Notes: generated by a model not told the origin, from the letters alone. A stretch of 64,000 nucleotides of DNA from Castor canadensis (GCF_047511655.1 NC_133394.1:58126501-58190500); one strand, 5' to 3'; counted from the first letter of the stretch, positions 34,389 to 45,995 are shown. Numbers and translations are program-made.

Positions 34389-34594
34389 GGAAAAGCTGTC
34401 ACAAATGAGATTTTAAAGAAATTTCGTATATACACGACTCCACGAGGCCTTGACTACAGAGGAAATGGGATTCATATATGTAAAACTAAGTATTTAGTAA
34501 CAAATGTGGACAGTAATATGTATTCTAAAAATAAGGCTCAGAATATAAAATGTATTGTAAAACATGACCAACTGAAAGAGCTGTCTATACTTTA
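34389..34594 (+). other. Exon-like open segment, uncertain
   Basis: A strong pyrimidine run, ctcttttactctctcaag, ends in AG at 34388-34389. An open frame follows for about 68 codons to TAA at 34593-34595, rich in Lys, Asn and Tyr with GLDYRGNGIHICKTKY in the middle. It could be a terminal exon or an open stretch by chance. I recognise no family. Confidence 0.2.
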
Positions 34595-34599
34595 AAGGG

Positions 34600-35155
34600 T
34601 AACTGTAGCAACACAAGTTACATCTTATATGTGAAGGATTTTTAACTTGACACATTGAACTGGAAATTATGTCTAAGTAACACTGAGTAGATTGTAAGTA
34701 ACAATAGTAAATGAAAAGGAAATGTGGAGTTAGAAGTGAGTCAATTAAGAAACAAAGATAAGAGATGAAAAGGTAAAGTACAATGGACTCAGCAAGATGG
34801 TGGCATAGATGACAAAGATAACTTCCTGTGTGATCTGTAGGCAGCCACTTCATATTTCATCTTCAAATTCTGCGTGGCAATACCTATTTCTTCTGTCACT
34901 TTCTAGCAGTATCTGACTGTAGTCTGAATGGGTACATCAGTTGCAAATGTATGAATAAAATCCACTTCATTACACTCTACCTAGCATGATGTCAACTGAT
35001 TTGTGCAGTCACTTACCCATTAATGAAGGGGTTGTTATGAGAAATGTGTTGTGAGACAATTTCATAATTGTATAAACATCACAAACTTACACAAATGAGG
35101 AAGGCTATGACCTCACTCGGTGATACAATCTTTTGGGTTTTTGGTGATATAATTT
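34600..35155. other. Unassigned stretch
   Basis: No repeat named. A tcagcaagatggtggcatag word near 34788 recalls L1 5' ends but is too short to call. Confidence 0.35.
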
Positions 35156-35157
35156 TT

Positions 35158-35387
35158 TAAAATTGTTTTATAAACAGGGTCTTACATTTTTGCCCTGGTT
35201 TGACCTCAATCCTCCTCCCTATGCTTCTGCTTACTGGAATCCAGGTTTATTCCACAACATCTGGTTTACTGGTTGAGATGGCGGTCTCCCTAACTTTTGT
35301 TTGGGCTGGCCTAGAACAGTGATTCTCTTGATTTCTGCCTTCCAAGCAGCAGGACTTAAAGATATTAGCCACCACCCTGGCTCTGTG
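35158..35387 (-). mobile_element. B1-like dimer SINE, antisense
   Basis: The first monomer has cagggtcttacatttttgcc and cctcaatcctcctccctatg. The second has gatggcggtctccctaactt, gggctggcctagaacagtg and ttagccaccaccctggct. Confidence 0.75.
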
Positions 35388-36309
35388 ATGTACTCTAATG
35401 GAACCCTTATCATATATGCAGTCTCTCATTGATTGAGATGCCATTGTGCATCCCACAACTGTATATATAAATCTCATGCATGCTCTGACATCTCAAAAAT
35501 CATTCATTCTGGAAGCTTATCAGCAAACTTTTTTAAAGTAATTCTTAAAATTTTTTTCTGTAAGACTCCACAGTTTAAAAATACTGAAGTTGAAGAATAC
35601 TTAGCTTTGAGAAGCTACAACCATTAAAGAGTGTTGAAATAAGATTTTTAAGGTTTGTACTACTTACATTAAGTGCATTCTCAATATTTTGAGAGTTTTT
35701 AAAGTAATATCTGAAATCTGGCATATTATGTAGTATAACAAATGTTAGACAACAATGAAATCAATTTCAAAAGTCAAGAGTTGACAAAATTTATCTGGTA
35801 TATTGCTTTTTTACAGAAGAAAACTATAAATGATCAGCAACTGCCCAAACTACAGATAATTACAAAAGATCTGTCACTCCTGTTAGAATAATTAAGTGAA
35901 AGGAAGCTTAACACAGGATTTAATCATTAATAAAACTGTCAACAACTGGTAAGGGCCTGAAGTTTGTTGCAAGCAGAAAGTACAATTTCTGCAATTTAAA
36001 GTACAGGTATAATCACTAATATCTCCCACCATAAATCAAACTGAGCGTGTATTTTACATCAATCCCTTCTGGTTAAGTAAAAAGAGATACATGTAATCTA
36101 AGTTTAACCCAAGAGGATTATAAATTAATAAATAAATCTCCTTAAAGAACTAGGTCATTATTCAAGTAACATAGTCTTTAATCATTAATTCTATAGAATC
36201 TCTCTAGTCTTTAAAGCACACAGTCTGAAAAAAAGATACCTTTTAACCCACAGTTGTACAATCTACACCAAACAAACAAACACAAGTCAATGACAAGTTT
36301 TACTGAGGC
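35388..36309. other. Unassigned AT-rich stretch
   Basis: No repeat or gene recognised. Confidence 0.35.
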
Positions 36310-36311
36310 AA

Positions 36312-36440
36312 GAGTATTTCTGTATGGTATTTTATTGTATGGGCATGCTATAATTTCTTTATCCATAACTAGATATTTGGGCTATTTCTCCTATATATTT
36401 TTAGAAGTGAAGTTAATATGCATATTCATGTACAAATCTT
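36312..36440 (-). repeat. Possible ancient L1 3' fragment, antisense
   Basis: ttattgtatgggcatgctat, tttctttatccataactaga and tatttgggctatttctcc resemble the reversed L1M end in the same order as at 63350-63420. Diverged. Confidence 0.45.
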
Positions 36441-36494
36441 TATAGAGACTTATGCTTTCATTTATCATGAAGATATAGCTTGGAATGGAATATT

Positions 36495-36646
36495 GCCTTT
36501 TATGGGTGCACTAATCTCATCCATGAGGGCACCCACATAACACAACCATCTCTGAAAGGTCCTGTCTGTTAATCCCATCGTCTTGATGGTTAGCATTTCA
36601 TCTTATAAATCTGTTGCCAACATAACCATTTAGTCCATTGCAGTGA
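36495..36646 (-). repeat. MLT1-type LTR fragment, antisense
   Basis: gcactaatctcatccatgag, ggtcctgtctgttaatccca, gatggttagcatttcatctt and a final agtccattgca follow the reversed MLT1 order. Only part of the LTR remains. Its orientation is opposite to the MaLR at 38.4-40.1 kb, so it is a separate insertion. Confidence 0.6.
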
Positions 36647-38366
36647 CTCATTCTATTTAGGTTTTCTTTAATTTTCTCAAAAGCAATTTTAGGTTTCAGT
36701 GTATAGGTCTTGTACTTCGTTAAATTTTTTTCTAAGTACATTATATCTTTTTATTCTATTGTGATGGTATTTTTTTCCATTTCACCTTGAGAATAAAGAA
36801 AGTTTTTACTCCTTCCTTTCCAATCTGTAAATCTTTTGCTTTGCTTTTTGCTTCCATTAATTGCCCTGGATAAAACCTTCAGTATTGAATAGAATAACAA
36901 GAGAGACTGTTTGTACTCCTTCCTTATCTCAGGGAAGAATATATTCAATTTTTCAAAGAGTATAGTTTTAATTGTAGGGTTTTTATGAGTCATTATGAGC
37001 TTAAGAAAGTTTCCTTTTATTTTAATTAGAAGGGGATACTGGTATTTATCAAATGCTTTTTCTACATGTATGCAACTGATCATGGTCTATTAAACTGGTA
37101 GATTTTCAAATGTTAAACTCAACTTCAATCCTGGGTTAATCATGGTCACAATGCATATCACTTTCACATGTTGTATTTGACTTCCTATAATTCTGTTAAG
37201 AATTTTTGTGTCTATGTTTATAATAGGCACTGGTTTGTATTTTTCATTGTCTGGTTTTGGCACAGGATAATGCTGGCCTCATAGGATAGTTTGGAGAGCA
37301 TTCCATCTTCTTCAAATTTTGGAAGAATTTACATAAATAGCAGAATTTGCCAGTGAGGCCATGTGGCCATGGTGTTTTCTCTGTCAGCAGGTTTGTAACC
37401 ACAAACTCAGTTCTTTTAAATAAGGCTAATGAAGAGCTATTCAGGTTATGGGTACATGTTCCTTCTTTGATTAGTTTGTGTCTTATAAGGAATTTGTCTA
37501 TATCATTTATCATATTTTTCACTGTAAAATTATATACAACATTCCCCTAAGATCTTTCCAAATATCTCTATAATCTATAGTAATGTTGCTGCTCTTATGT
37601 ATTCTCACTCAATTTTCCCTAACTAGTCTTGTAGCATTTATCAATTTTCCTGATAACCTTAGTCAATTTTTGGTTTGATTTTTCTATTATTTTTATTTTA
37701 TGGGTTTATGCTGTTGTTTTCATTCTTTTGCTAAATTATGGATTAATTTGCTTCCATACTAGTTTCTTCAAGTGAAAACTTATGAAATTAATGGTATTAA
37801 TTCTTTCCTAAAAATGTGTTTAGTGCTAGAATGTTTTCTATATTTATGATTTGGCTGTATTCCATAAATTTTAATGACTGTATTTTAGTTTAATTCAGTA
37901 CAAAATACATTCTAATTTTCCTTTGTGTTTCTTCTGTGAGATATGGCTTAAAGTATGTTATTTAGTTTCCAAATATTGTAGATTTATCTTGATTGTTTCT
38001 ACTAATTTCTAATTTAATTCCACATAACCACAGAACATACTTCATGTCATTTTAGTCTCCTAAAATTTTACTTACCTGCTTATGAATTATCTTGATAAAT
38101 AATCCTGTGTACTTGAGAAGAATATGTAATGTGTTGCTATTTGCTGGAGTTTGTTAGAAAAATCAGTTAGGTCAAGTTGGGTGATGGTGTCCAAATATAC
38201 AAACTTCCTAATATTTTGGTCTTTTTTAAATCAAGTATAAAGAGCAAGTGTTGACATTTCACCTGTAAAGGCAAGTTTTATCTACTTTTTTATAGTTACA
38301 TCAGTCTTTGTTTCATGTATTTAGAAGTTCTTTTACGGGTTCATTAGTATTTAGAATTGTACCAAG
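36647..38366 (-). pseudogene. Ancient L1M ORF2 relic, antisense
   Basis: Read on the - strand this is LINE-1 ORF2 from the endonuclease-reverse transcriptase linker into the palm domain. The segment at 37083-37020 reads ISCIHVEKAFDKYQYPLLIK, matching the conserved reverse transcriptase motif around the first catalytic Asp. Many stops and frameshifts. It is far more diverged than the L1 at 10.6 kb and fits the mammal-wide L1M age class. It ends abruptly at the MaLR. Confidence 0.8.
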
Positions 38367-39704
38367 TAGTACCAAGAAGTGAAATTCTGATGTAACAAAC
38401 ACTAAAACTGAGAAGTGGCTTTGGAACTGGATAATAGTTGCTGGAGTGTTTCTGAGGTACATGTCAGAAATATGGACATTAAAGGAGCTTCTTGGGAAGG
38501 TTCAGAAAGAGGAGAAGAGAGCTATAGGAAAAGCTTCCATGTTCTTAGAGAATACATAAATATCATGAAATACAGATGGCAAAGACCATTCTGGTAGTGG
38601 CTCATATGTAAATAAAGAATGTGTCATTGAGCTCCCAAGGAAAGTTTATCCTTTTGACAAAGTTATAAAGAACTTGGTTGAATTGTGTTGATGCTCAGCA
38701 TTTTGTAGAAGGCAGAACTTGTAAATGATAAACTGGATATTTATCTGAGGAAACTTCTAAGCAAAAGTGTTGAAGCAGTAGTTTGGCTTGTTCTAACTCT
38801 TAAAATAAAATAGAATAGGAGATAGAAACATTGAATAAATAATTGTTAAGTACAGAGGAACCAGAACTTGTGTATCTAGAAAATTCTCAAAGAAGCCATA
38901 TTGCCAAAAATGAGAGCACTTGTTCATGTGCTTATTTCACCATTTCACCAGAGGCTAGGAATGCATAAGGTTACACCATCAGACACTGCCAGTTTGAATT
39001 AAAGGTGAGAAAAAGTGGGTGAGAATGAGGGTTATTGTAATCTTGGAATTTAGAAAATGGGACTGTAGAGCTATTCATCTGGGAACATGTGCCATGCTTC
39101 AAGAAAGGGAAAGGACAAGAGAAGAGACTTAATGATCATCAGTCATGCTTCTCTAACCATTGGTCCATAGTGCACAGTTACAAGGGACAGGCCTACTCAA
39201 GGGACATGACTGACTTCAAGGGATGCACTGCAGGGAGTCTTGGTGACAGCTACAAAAAGGAGCATGGAAATGCCACTAGCCATGCCACTTGCCATCCCAA
39301 AGGACCTGGAGGGGACAGTATCAAACCAAAAAGGGTTATAGTCACACTTTCGTATCTAATGGAATTTGCCTTGCAAGATTTGGGACTTATTTAAGAAATA
39401 TTACCCCTTTCATCTTTCTTATTGCTCCCTTTTGAAATGGGAATGTCTATTGTGTACATACCCTACCATTGTATCTTACAAGCATATATCCATCTTAATT
39501 TCCCAGGCTCATAGCAGGAAAGCAATTTTGCTTCAGGGTGAATTGTACCAGAATCATCACCCATATCTGATTTAGAATAGTATTTAGATATGACTTTAGG
39601 CTTAGACTTTTGAGTTGATGTCAGAATTAGTTAAGACATTGGGGGCTATTATGATGAAATACATTCTGGATGTGAGAAGATTATGAATTTGGGGGAATCG
39701 GGGA
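38367..39704 (+). mobile_element. MaLR (ERVL-MaLR) internal region, degenerate
   Basis: The start carries a taccaagaagtgaaattctg word followed by ggctttggaactggataata, which match mammal-wide MaLR internal sequence. Later landmarks include aatatggacattaaagg, gaacttggttgaattgtg and ggcagaacttgtaaatgat. A purine-rich tract (39688-39703) sits just before the 3' LTR, as expected for plus-strand priming. There is no intact coding frame. MaLRs are non-autonomous relatives of class III endogenous retroviruses. No 5' LTR is seen at the left junction. Confidence 0.75.
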
Positions 39705-40067
39705 TGTAATATTATGGACTGAATATTGGTTTCTACCCTTAATTTGTGTATTGAAATCTTAACCCGTAATATGATGGTATTTGGAAGAAGAGTCTTTGGA
39801 AGATAATTAGGTATAGGTGAGATCATTAAGGTGAAGCCCCTGTGATACTGCTCATGTCCCATTAGAGGAGGACACATTAGAGAGTACTGTTGCTGCTATG
39901 TGAAGATATAACAAGAAGAAAACCTGAAGGAGGATCTTTACCCGAAAGTGAATCAGCCAGTACCTTGATCTTAGACTTCCCAACTTCTACAACTATGAAC
40001 AATTTCTATCTTAATAATATCTATCATTTCTATAAATTACTATAGCAGTCCAATCAGACTAATACAA
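39705..40067 (+). mobile_element. MLT1-type 3' LTR of the MaLR
   Basis: Ordered landmarks are tattatggactgaatattgg, taacccgtaatatgatggta, a tttggaagataattaggta block, gatcattaaggtgaagcccc, ctgctatgtgaagatata and cagactaatacaa at the end. The LTR is about 360 bases, normal for the family. Confidence 0.82.
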
Positions 40068-40079
40068 TCAGTGATATGG

Positions 40080-40205
40080 AATTTTTTGTTTGTTTTTTTG
40101 CTTTTGTTATGTTTTGAGGTTTTTTTGGTGGTACTGGAGTTTGAACTCAGGGCCTCATGCTTGCTAGGTAGGTGTTCTACAACTTCAGACACTGCCAGCC
40201 TCAGT
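40080..40205 (-). mobile_element. ID-like SINE, antisense
   Basis: A T-rich left end, then ggagtttgaactcagggcct and tgcttgctaggtaggtgttc. Imperfect duplicates of a cagt-gatatgga word flank it at 40069 and 40203, consistent with an aged target-site duplication next to the LTR end. Confidence 0.85.
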
Positions 40206-41195
40206 CAATGATATGGACATCATTCTTTACAATTTAGGAAGTTACAAGATTGGAACTTGTTATAAAAGATGGAGTCTTCCCTAGCACTGAGCACAATGCC
40301 TCAGCAGACTCTGAATAAACCTGTGATAATGAAGAATGAGAATGAAGAAGACATCTCCAGAATGGAAGGATAAGCAAAGGTATTGTGTATAACTATTAAT
40401 CTGATGTTAGGGGAAATTTTTACGCTGAATTGAATAAGGAGAATATGAATGATGGTTCTGGTTCTTATAGGTATTTGATAAGCAGAAAAAAAGTAAGAAG
40501 AGATATTCCAGGAAGAAGGAAAGGAGTGTAAAATAGAAAAGCATGAGGTGTGTAAAAACTTTATAAATCAGTTTGCTCGCAACAGTAAATCCGTGTAGAG
40601 ATTACAAGGGACAACAAATTACAGACATTTATTCAATATTGTGGAGATTTAAATAGTAGCTACTGCATTTGAACGTTATCACAAAAGCCATGAAAGAGTT
40701 TCCAAGAGGGTACAGACATTACATGAAATCTTTACTCTGCTGAATTTTCTTTGCTTTTCCTCCAAAGCTGAATGCAGCATTGCAGGCTAAGCCCCATAGT
40801 GGTTTACACCCTCAATGCCATGATCATATTGACTTTTTCAGATGTGATTATCCAGTACTGACAGCTGGATTACTTTAAGCCTATGGCCTCCTTCATCACT
40901 AGCCAAACCCAGGTTCCAGTTAATTAGGAATAAGCCTGGGACAACCACCTACTTATATCCTGTTAATCTAAACCCCCGGGTGAGTTTTTGCTCTACTCTC
41001 CCTTTTTACTTTCTTATGAGTAACCTGGCTCCAAATCCTAGCCTACATGTTCACCTTATTCCATCATGTCTCATATATAAATGGTAGAACTGGAATTTTG
41101 GGTTGAACCTCAACAAGTCATGAGAGTGAGGCAGACAGCCAGAGGATAGAAAAGACCTGGAATCTTAAAGATTAAGAATTGTATTTCAGATTGAA

Positions 41196-41197
<2 letters not shown>
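40206..41197. other. Unassigned stretch
   Basis: Moderate composition with no long open frame. It could include a degraded LTR, but I cannot place one. Confidence 0.35.

Positions 41198-41227
<30 letters not shown>
41198..41227. repeat. (CT)15 microsatellite
   Basis: A pure dinucleotide run of 30 bases. Confidence 0.97.
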
Positions 41228-41230
<3 letters not shown>

Positions 41231-41525
41231 CTTCAATTGCAAAAACATGTGGAATACTTGTCCACTAGGCCAGGGACCTCCCAAATCCTCGCCCAGAGAC
41301 AACGAAAACCCTCTCTATGCCTTGATTTTTGGGGATCAGAAACTGCTCGGTTTTGCCCCTCCAACAGGCTAAGGAGCTCTTTTTAAAAACACTTTGTAAC
41401 ACTGCTAACTCTCTCTTCTGCCTTCCACCTGGCCCATCATGGCCTTTGGTAAAATTTTCCCCTAACAGTCAATAAACTTATTATTGCCCTTGCCATCTAC
41501 ATAACCTGCCTGAATGCATTCATGT
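41228..41525. other. Unassigned stretch, LTR-tail-like
   Basis: A caataaacttattattgccc segment near 41470 resembles a retroviral LTR R/U5 transition, but there is no partner or target-site duplication to support it. Confidence 0.3.
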
Positions 41526-41529
41526 AGAA

Positions 41530-42232
41530 TGTTACTCTCGTGCCCCTGGCCTGAACGAGCAGGCGGGGACCAGCTCGGCCACCTGCAGTCCGGGGCCGGG
41601 GGCGACTGGGGGGCCCCGGGCCCCTCAGCCCAGCCTTTCCAGCATCCCTGTCTCCCTCAGCCCCTTTCCACCAGGGGACCAACTAATCCCTGGGCCTTCC
41701 CCTGGAACCCCTCGCCGTGTCCTTCCCGCTTCCTCAGCGGCCCAACCGCAGACACCCCTGGGGACCTGGGAGACTCACCATGGATGTCTTCAGAGGTCGC
41801 CTCCGTCTCCATCTGCGACTCCATCTCGAACTCGGCAGGCTCGACCCCCTGTGCAGAAGTGCAAGCGAGATCCTTGCCGTCACTGCAGCTGGAGCTGCCA
41901 GCACAGAAGCACGACAGCCGCTGCCGCCCCCTTCAATCAGCCTCTGCTGCGCCCCGCGGCGCCCCGAGCTGTCCTTGGCTTAAGGCAGGCCAAGGCACAG
42001 GTGCCTGGACACCGGCAGCGCTGGGTGGGACCGAAGCCTGGCCAAGAGGCCGGCCAGAGGGGCGGGCAGGAGGCGCCAGGGAACGATGGGCTACTGGGAT
42101 GGCTGGCCACCCTCATGCGCCCTGAATGTGGCGGGACAATCCTCCCCTTGGCCGTCCCACACACTCTCGCTCACGAACCCTCGGGCGTTTCGACGTGGCT
42201 GGCGAGGTGCCAAGAATCATCTGGACATAAAC
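41530..42232. promoter_or_regulatory. Isolated CpG island
   Basis: A block of about 700 bases, roughly two-thirds G+C by eye, inside AT-rich DNA. I hand-counted about 46 CpG, giving an observed/expected ratio near 0.6. The edges are sharp, near 41525 and 42235. On the - strand a consensus donor (G|GTGAGT; GT at 41778-41777) follows a short open segment that starts with ATGGAGTCGCAGATGGAGAC. The remaining bases to 41530 would then be intron. The longest + strand frame (41514-42125, 203 codons) is likely a by-product of high GC. It may be a promoter and first exon of an unseen gene, a fragment of one, or a repeat I do not know. Confidence 0.5.
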
Positions 42233-42289
42233 TTCTAAATTTGTGTAAACCCAGATTAGAAGTATAAATTTAACAATTTTTAAAATATT

Positions 42290-43015
42290 CTACAAGTAAG
42301 GCTATAGAAAAAACAGAAGTTTTCATACATTGTTCATGGGAATGCAAATTAGTACAATTCTTTTGGGGGGAAATTCAGTAATATTTAATAAATTATATAT
42401 TGACTTATTGTTAGACTTGCTAAGCCCACATATAGAATTTATCCTGAAAATATACCTACAACAACAGAAATATATATATATACAAATTTATGTACACTAT
42501 TTATTAGAACATTATTTACAGTTGCAAAATCCTAGCAACATCCTAAATTCCCATGTTTGAGGGTTGTTGGATAGCTATGGTATATCCCCACAAAGAATTA
42601 TTATGCAGCTGTATACAAGAATGAGGAAGACCTCTAAGGGACATGTGCTATTTCCAAAACATATTTCTAAGTATGAATAACAGTGCAAAGGAGATTCTAT
42701 AACATACTATATTAAATGTGAAGGAGAAGGGAAAACAATAAAATACAGATATATCTTCTCAGTTGTCAAAAATGAAACACAAACATGATAAACCAGAAAC
42801 TAATGTGATTTGTTGTCTACATGCAATGGATGTGAAAATGGTGGAATGCATGGGGGGATAAGACCAGTGAAAAAGGACTGAGCATCACTTACCTGAGGAG
42901 ACACTTTATTGTAGTGGCTTCTATTGTTCTGAGTTTTAGAAACATGTGGCTGTGCACATACTTAAAGAAGCAATTAAGTAAAATTAACCATAATAAGGAA
43001 ATGTTCAAAATAGAA
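42290..43015 (+). repeat. Ancient L1 (L1M/L1ME type) 3' end, sense
   Basis: The order is that of the ORF2 end and 3' UTR of old L1s: cattgttcatgggaatgcaa, atcctgaaaatatacctaca, atagctatggtatatcccca, attattatgcagctgtatac, gaatgaggaagacctct, and gataaaccagaaactaatgt. Strongly diverged. Confidence 0.75.
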
Positions 43016-43158
43016 TCCAAATAGCAACAAATAATGCTAAGTACATTACAAATACATTATATAACCACATTAAAGTGTATGAAGAACAAAAGAACTTACC
43101 TAAGTAACTTTGGTATAACAGCATTTTTTTCTGTATACGCTAAAGCTAAAGATGACAA

Positions 43159-43222
43159 AATTTATATATATATACATATGTATGTACATATATGCATGTA
43201 TATATGTACATATATATGTAAA
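43159..43222. repeat. TA/TATG-rich simple repeat
   Basis: Alternating tatatatacatatgtatg-type units without a pure core. Confidence 0.85.
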
Positions 43223-43237
43223 ACTCTAGTAAATCTG

Positions 43238-43354
43238 TTTTTCATAGTGTTTTTATTTATTTATTTATTCAACTTTTTATGGCACTGGGGATCGAACTCA
43301 GAGCTTCATGACTACTAGGCAAGTACTCAACCACTGAGCTCCATCCACAGCCTT
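43238..43354 (-). mobile_element. ID-like SINE, antisense
   Basis: A T-rich tttatttatttatt left end, ggggatcgaactcagagctt, then gcaagtactcaaccactgag. It is nearer to the standard rodent ID consensus than most copies here. Confidence 0.85.
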
Positions 43355-43357
43355 TTT

Positions 43358-44135
43358 TTTTCTGTTTTTTATTTTATTTGTCATTTTTACATTTACTTAC
43401 ATGTGTATATATTATTTGGGCCACCTCTCCCCTCCAACCCCCTCCAGGCAAAACCTGTTCTACCCTCTTGTTCTCTGATTTTGTTGAAGAAAAAGCATGT
43501 ACGATAAAGAGAAAAACAACATTTTTGCTAGTTTGGGATAAAGAGCTATACAGAAAAATTCCTTGTGTTGTTTTCATGCACATGTGTATTATAACCCACA
43601 TCGGTTCATTTCTACCCGACCTCTTCACTACTTCCTAGTCCCCTTCCCAAAGTGACCTCTGCCAGTTTAAGATCACTAGATTTGCTCCCATACAGTGAGC
43701 ATATCAACCACATTCAAGTTTTTGGTTTTCTTCCCTTTCCCTATCCCTGCCATGCATGATCTTCCCTTAGTGTGTGACCCATGTCCAATAATATTACTAC
43801 ATTTCTTTTAGGTCTGTAATCTGCATATGAGGGAGAATATGTGATTTTTGGCTTTCTGAGCCTGACTAACTTTGCTTAAGATGATGTTCTCTAGTCCCAT
43901 CCATTTACCTGCAAACGACAAAATTTTGTTCTTCTTTGTGACTAAAATTCCATTGTGTATAAATATCACATTTTCTTAATCTACTCATCAGTAATGGGGC
44001 ATCTTGGCTGATTCCATAACTTGGCTGTTGTGGATAGTGCTACAATAAACATGGGTGTGCAGGTGCCTTTGTAGTAACCTGAGTCATATTCCTTTGGGTA
44101 TATCCTCAGGAGTAGTATTGCCCAGGCCTATTTTT
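43358..44135 (-). mobile_element. 5'-truncated LINE-1, antisense
   Basis: A reversed L1 3' end like that at 30930, extending further into ORF2. It has the C-rich complement of the polypurine tract (43425-43450), ccatccatttacctgcaaac and aaaattccattgtgtataaa, then atggggcatcttggctgatt and gctacaataaacatgggtg. An ID-like SINE abuts each end. Confidence 0.88.
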
Positions 44136-44145
44136 AATTCATTTT

Positions 44146-44245
44146 TTCTCTTGTTTTTTTTTTTATTGGCAGTATTGATATTTGAGCTTGGGTCCTTGTG
44201 CCAAACTCTCGGTCACTTGAGCCACAACTCTAACCTGTTTATCAT
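44146..44245 (-). mobile_element. ID-like SINE, antisense, diverged
   Basis: A T-run, attggcagtattgatatttg, ggtccttgtgcc, then cggtcacttgagccacaac. Confidence 0.7.
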
Positions 44246-44249
44246 CGTA

Positions 44250-45115
44250 TTGTAGGTGAGGAATTCTGAATCTAGTTCATGTGTATACTAGGTTTAAATA
44301 AAAATTAAATACATTGGGGATAATGGAGACAGGAATTAAAATAAAAGACTTAGGCTAGCATAAAACTTATGAAAGTTTGGAATTGGAAGTATGAATTCAT
44401 TGTTTTTAAAGGTTTATAAATATATGTTTATATGCATATATAAGTATACAAGCATACACATAAATATGTAGGGGTTTATGACAGATAATGGCAAAATACT
44501 GATGTGTATATGGATCTATATGTCTATGGTATAGAAAAGGATATAGATGTGTGAATATTCATACATATATTTCATAGTTTGTTTATTAAGAGCCTGAACA
44601 CGATCCTGTCTCCTGCTGCCAGAGTTTGGTTTCTAAATACCATTCTCCAATAAAATTCTCCAGGGACACTTGAGAAACAACAGATTCCACAGCAAGGGTA
44701 TAGAAAGTGTGAAATAAACCTGGAACTTTGTGATGTCAGGGAATAAGGACATGCTTATGAAATGATTAGAATATGTCAAAAGCCCAGGAGCCAATTTGAA
44801 GGGGCTCTTAATGGCCAAATCTGTGAAAATAAAGGTAATAATAATAATGGACTATGTCCCATAGAAAATAAGTTTTCATAAATCCATATAGTTATGAATT
44901 GCTGATTTAAATTCATTGGACAAGAGAACAATCTCTCCCTAGAAGTGGGGTAGGGGAGGATAAAGGAGATAGATGGAAGGGGTAAATCTAAGTAAGATAC
45001 ATTTTTAAGCACTTTTATAAATGTCACACTGTACCTCTAGTATAACAATAATGTGCTAAAAAAAGGAAAAAAAAGAAAAAATAAAAGTAAATAAAATAAA
45101 TAAGGAAGGGTAGAA
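44250..45115. other. AT-rich stretch, possibly upstream part of an old L1 3' UTR
   Basis: It precedes a recognisable old L1 3' UTR in the right orientation and may belong to it, but I could not match landmarks with confidence. An A-rich patch lies at 45058-45110. Confidence 0.35.
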
Positions 45116-45119
45116 ATAG

Positions 45120-45450
45120 AAACTCAACTTTTGGCAAACTCCACAGTAATTGATATGGCAAAGTTCACAATGCATTCTAAAATTACTTGGTGAAGTATGA
45201 GAAATAGAATATTTATATAATGTCAAAGTATCTCTCTACAAATAATCTCACAGGAAAAAAAATTACAAACATTTCAGTGGTGATCAATAACTGGTAGACA
45301 ACATCTTAAACAAATGGTCACTAATAAAGAGACACTGTGACATGTCCTTCTATAAGATGCACTGAAAAAAGGCCAATTCATTTCTATAGTATTCTTATCC
45401 AAGATGCACACCAAAATTTAGTCACAGAAGCATCAGTTAAGTTCAAATCA
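45120..45450 (+). repeat. Ancient L1M 3' UTR, sense, left half
   Basis: gtagacaacatcttaaacaa, atggtcactaataaagagac and attcttatccaagatgcaca follow the order of an old L1M 3' UTR. The match stops at an inserted LTR-like element and resumes at about 46040. Confidence 0.65.
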
Positions 45451-45454
45451 AGAG

Positions 45455-45780
45455 GCACTGTTGGAGGGCTCATACAGAGACTGAGAGGGCACCAAAGCTT
45501 TCAGGAAGCAAGTTTATTAAGCAAGCTGGCAGGGACTCAGAGGACTCATTTTCAAAGGCTGAGCTCCGAGAACAAAGGGGACTTTCCTTATGTACCATTT
45601 AGAGCAGGTTACAGAAATGGGGAGGTATGGCTTATCCCATACATAATCACATGTTATTTCATTGGCTGTTTTAACCTCTGGGGTGAGGTAACCTTCCTCT
45701 GGTCTCTAGGTTACATTCCCCATCTCCGGTTTTCCTTTGTGTTACTGTAGCACTCATTAATCTCTCTTCCCCCTCTCTGC
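45455..45780 (-). mobile_element. LTR-like element, antisense, second copy
   Basis: Same family as 2218-2746. Shared words in order are tcaggaagcaagtttatt, gagaacaaaggggactttcc, gcaggttacagaaatgg, and an attgg-ctgttttaacc region. It interrupts the L1M 3' UTR, so it is younger than that L1. Confidence 0.5.
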
Positions 45781-45802
45781 CTTCCTGCCACAGCACCACA
45801 CA

Positions 45803-45995
45803 AAATGCTGGCCATATGGGGGTTTGAACTCAGGGTTTTATGCTTTCTAGGCAGGTGCTCTACCTCTTGAGCCATACCACCAGCCCATTTTTCCTGTATG
45901 TATTTTTTGAATAGGGTATCTCAGGCCAGGGTGGCCTAGAGCACAGTCCTTCTATTTACACTTGTTCTCATGGACTTTCACATTTTCTGGCCTTG
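45803..45995 (-). mobile_element. ID + B1-like SINE, antisense
   Basis: gggggtttgaactcagggtt, tctaggcaggtgctctacct, ttgagccataccaccagccc, then tagggtatctcaggccaggg. Confidence 0.8.

Noticed and set aside
36495-36646. MLT1 fragment as the missing 5' LTR of the MaLR at 38.4 kb
   Set aside because: It is in the opposite orientation and separated from the MaLR by an antisense L1M.
41228-41525. Retroviral LTR end with an AATAAA-containing segment
   Set aside because: There is no second LTR, primer-binding site or target-site duplication. A single AATAAA in AT-rich DNA is weak evidence.
41514-42125. 203-codon + strand frame in the CpG island
   Set aside because: High GC content and Pro/Ala/Gly/Arg-rich composition make long frames expected by chance. 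No homology or splice context supports it.
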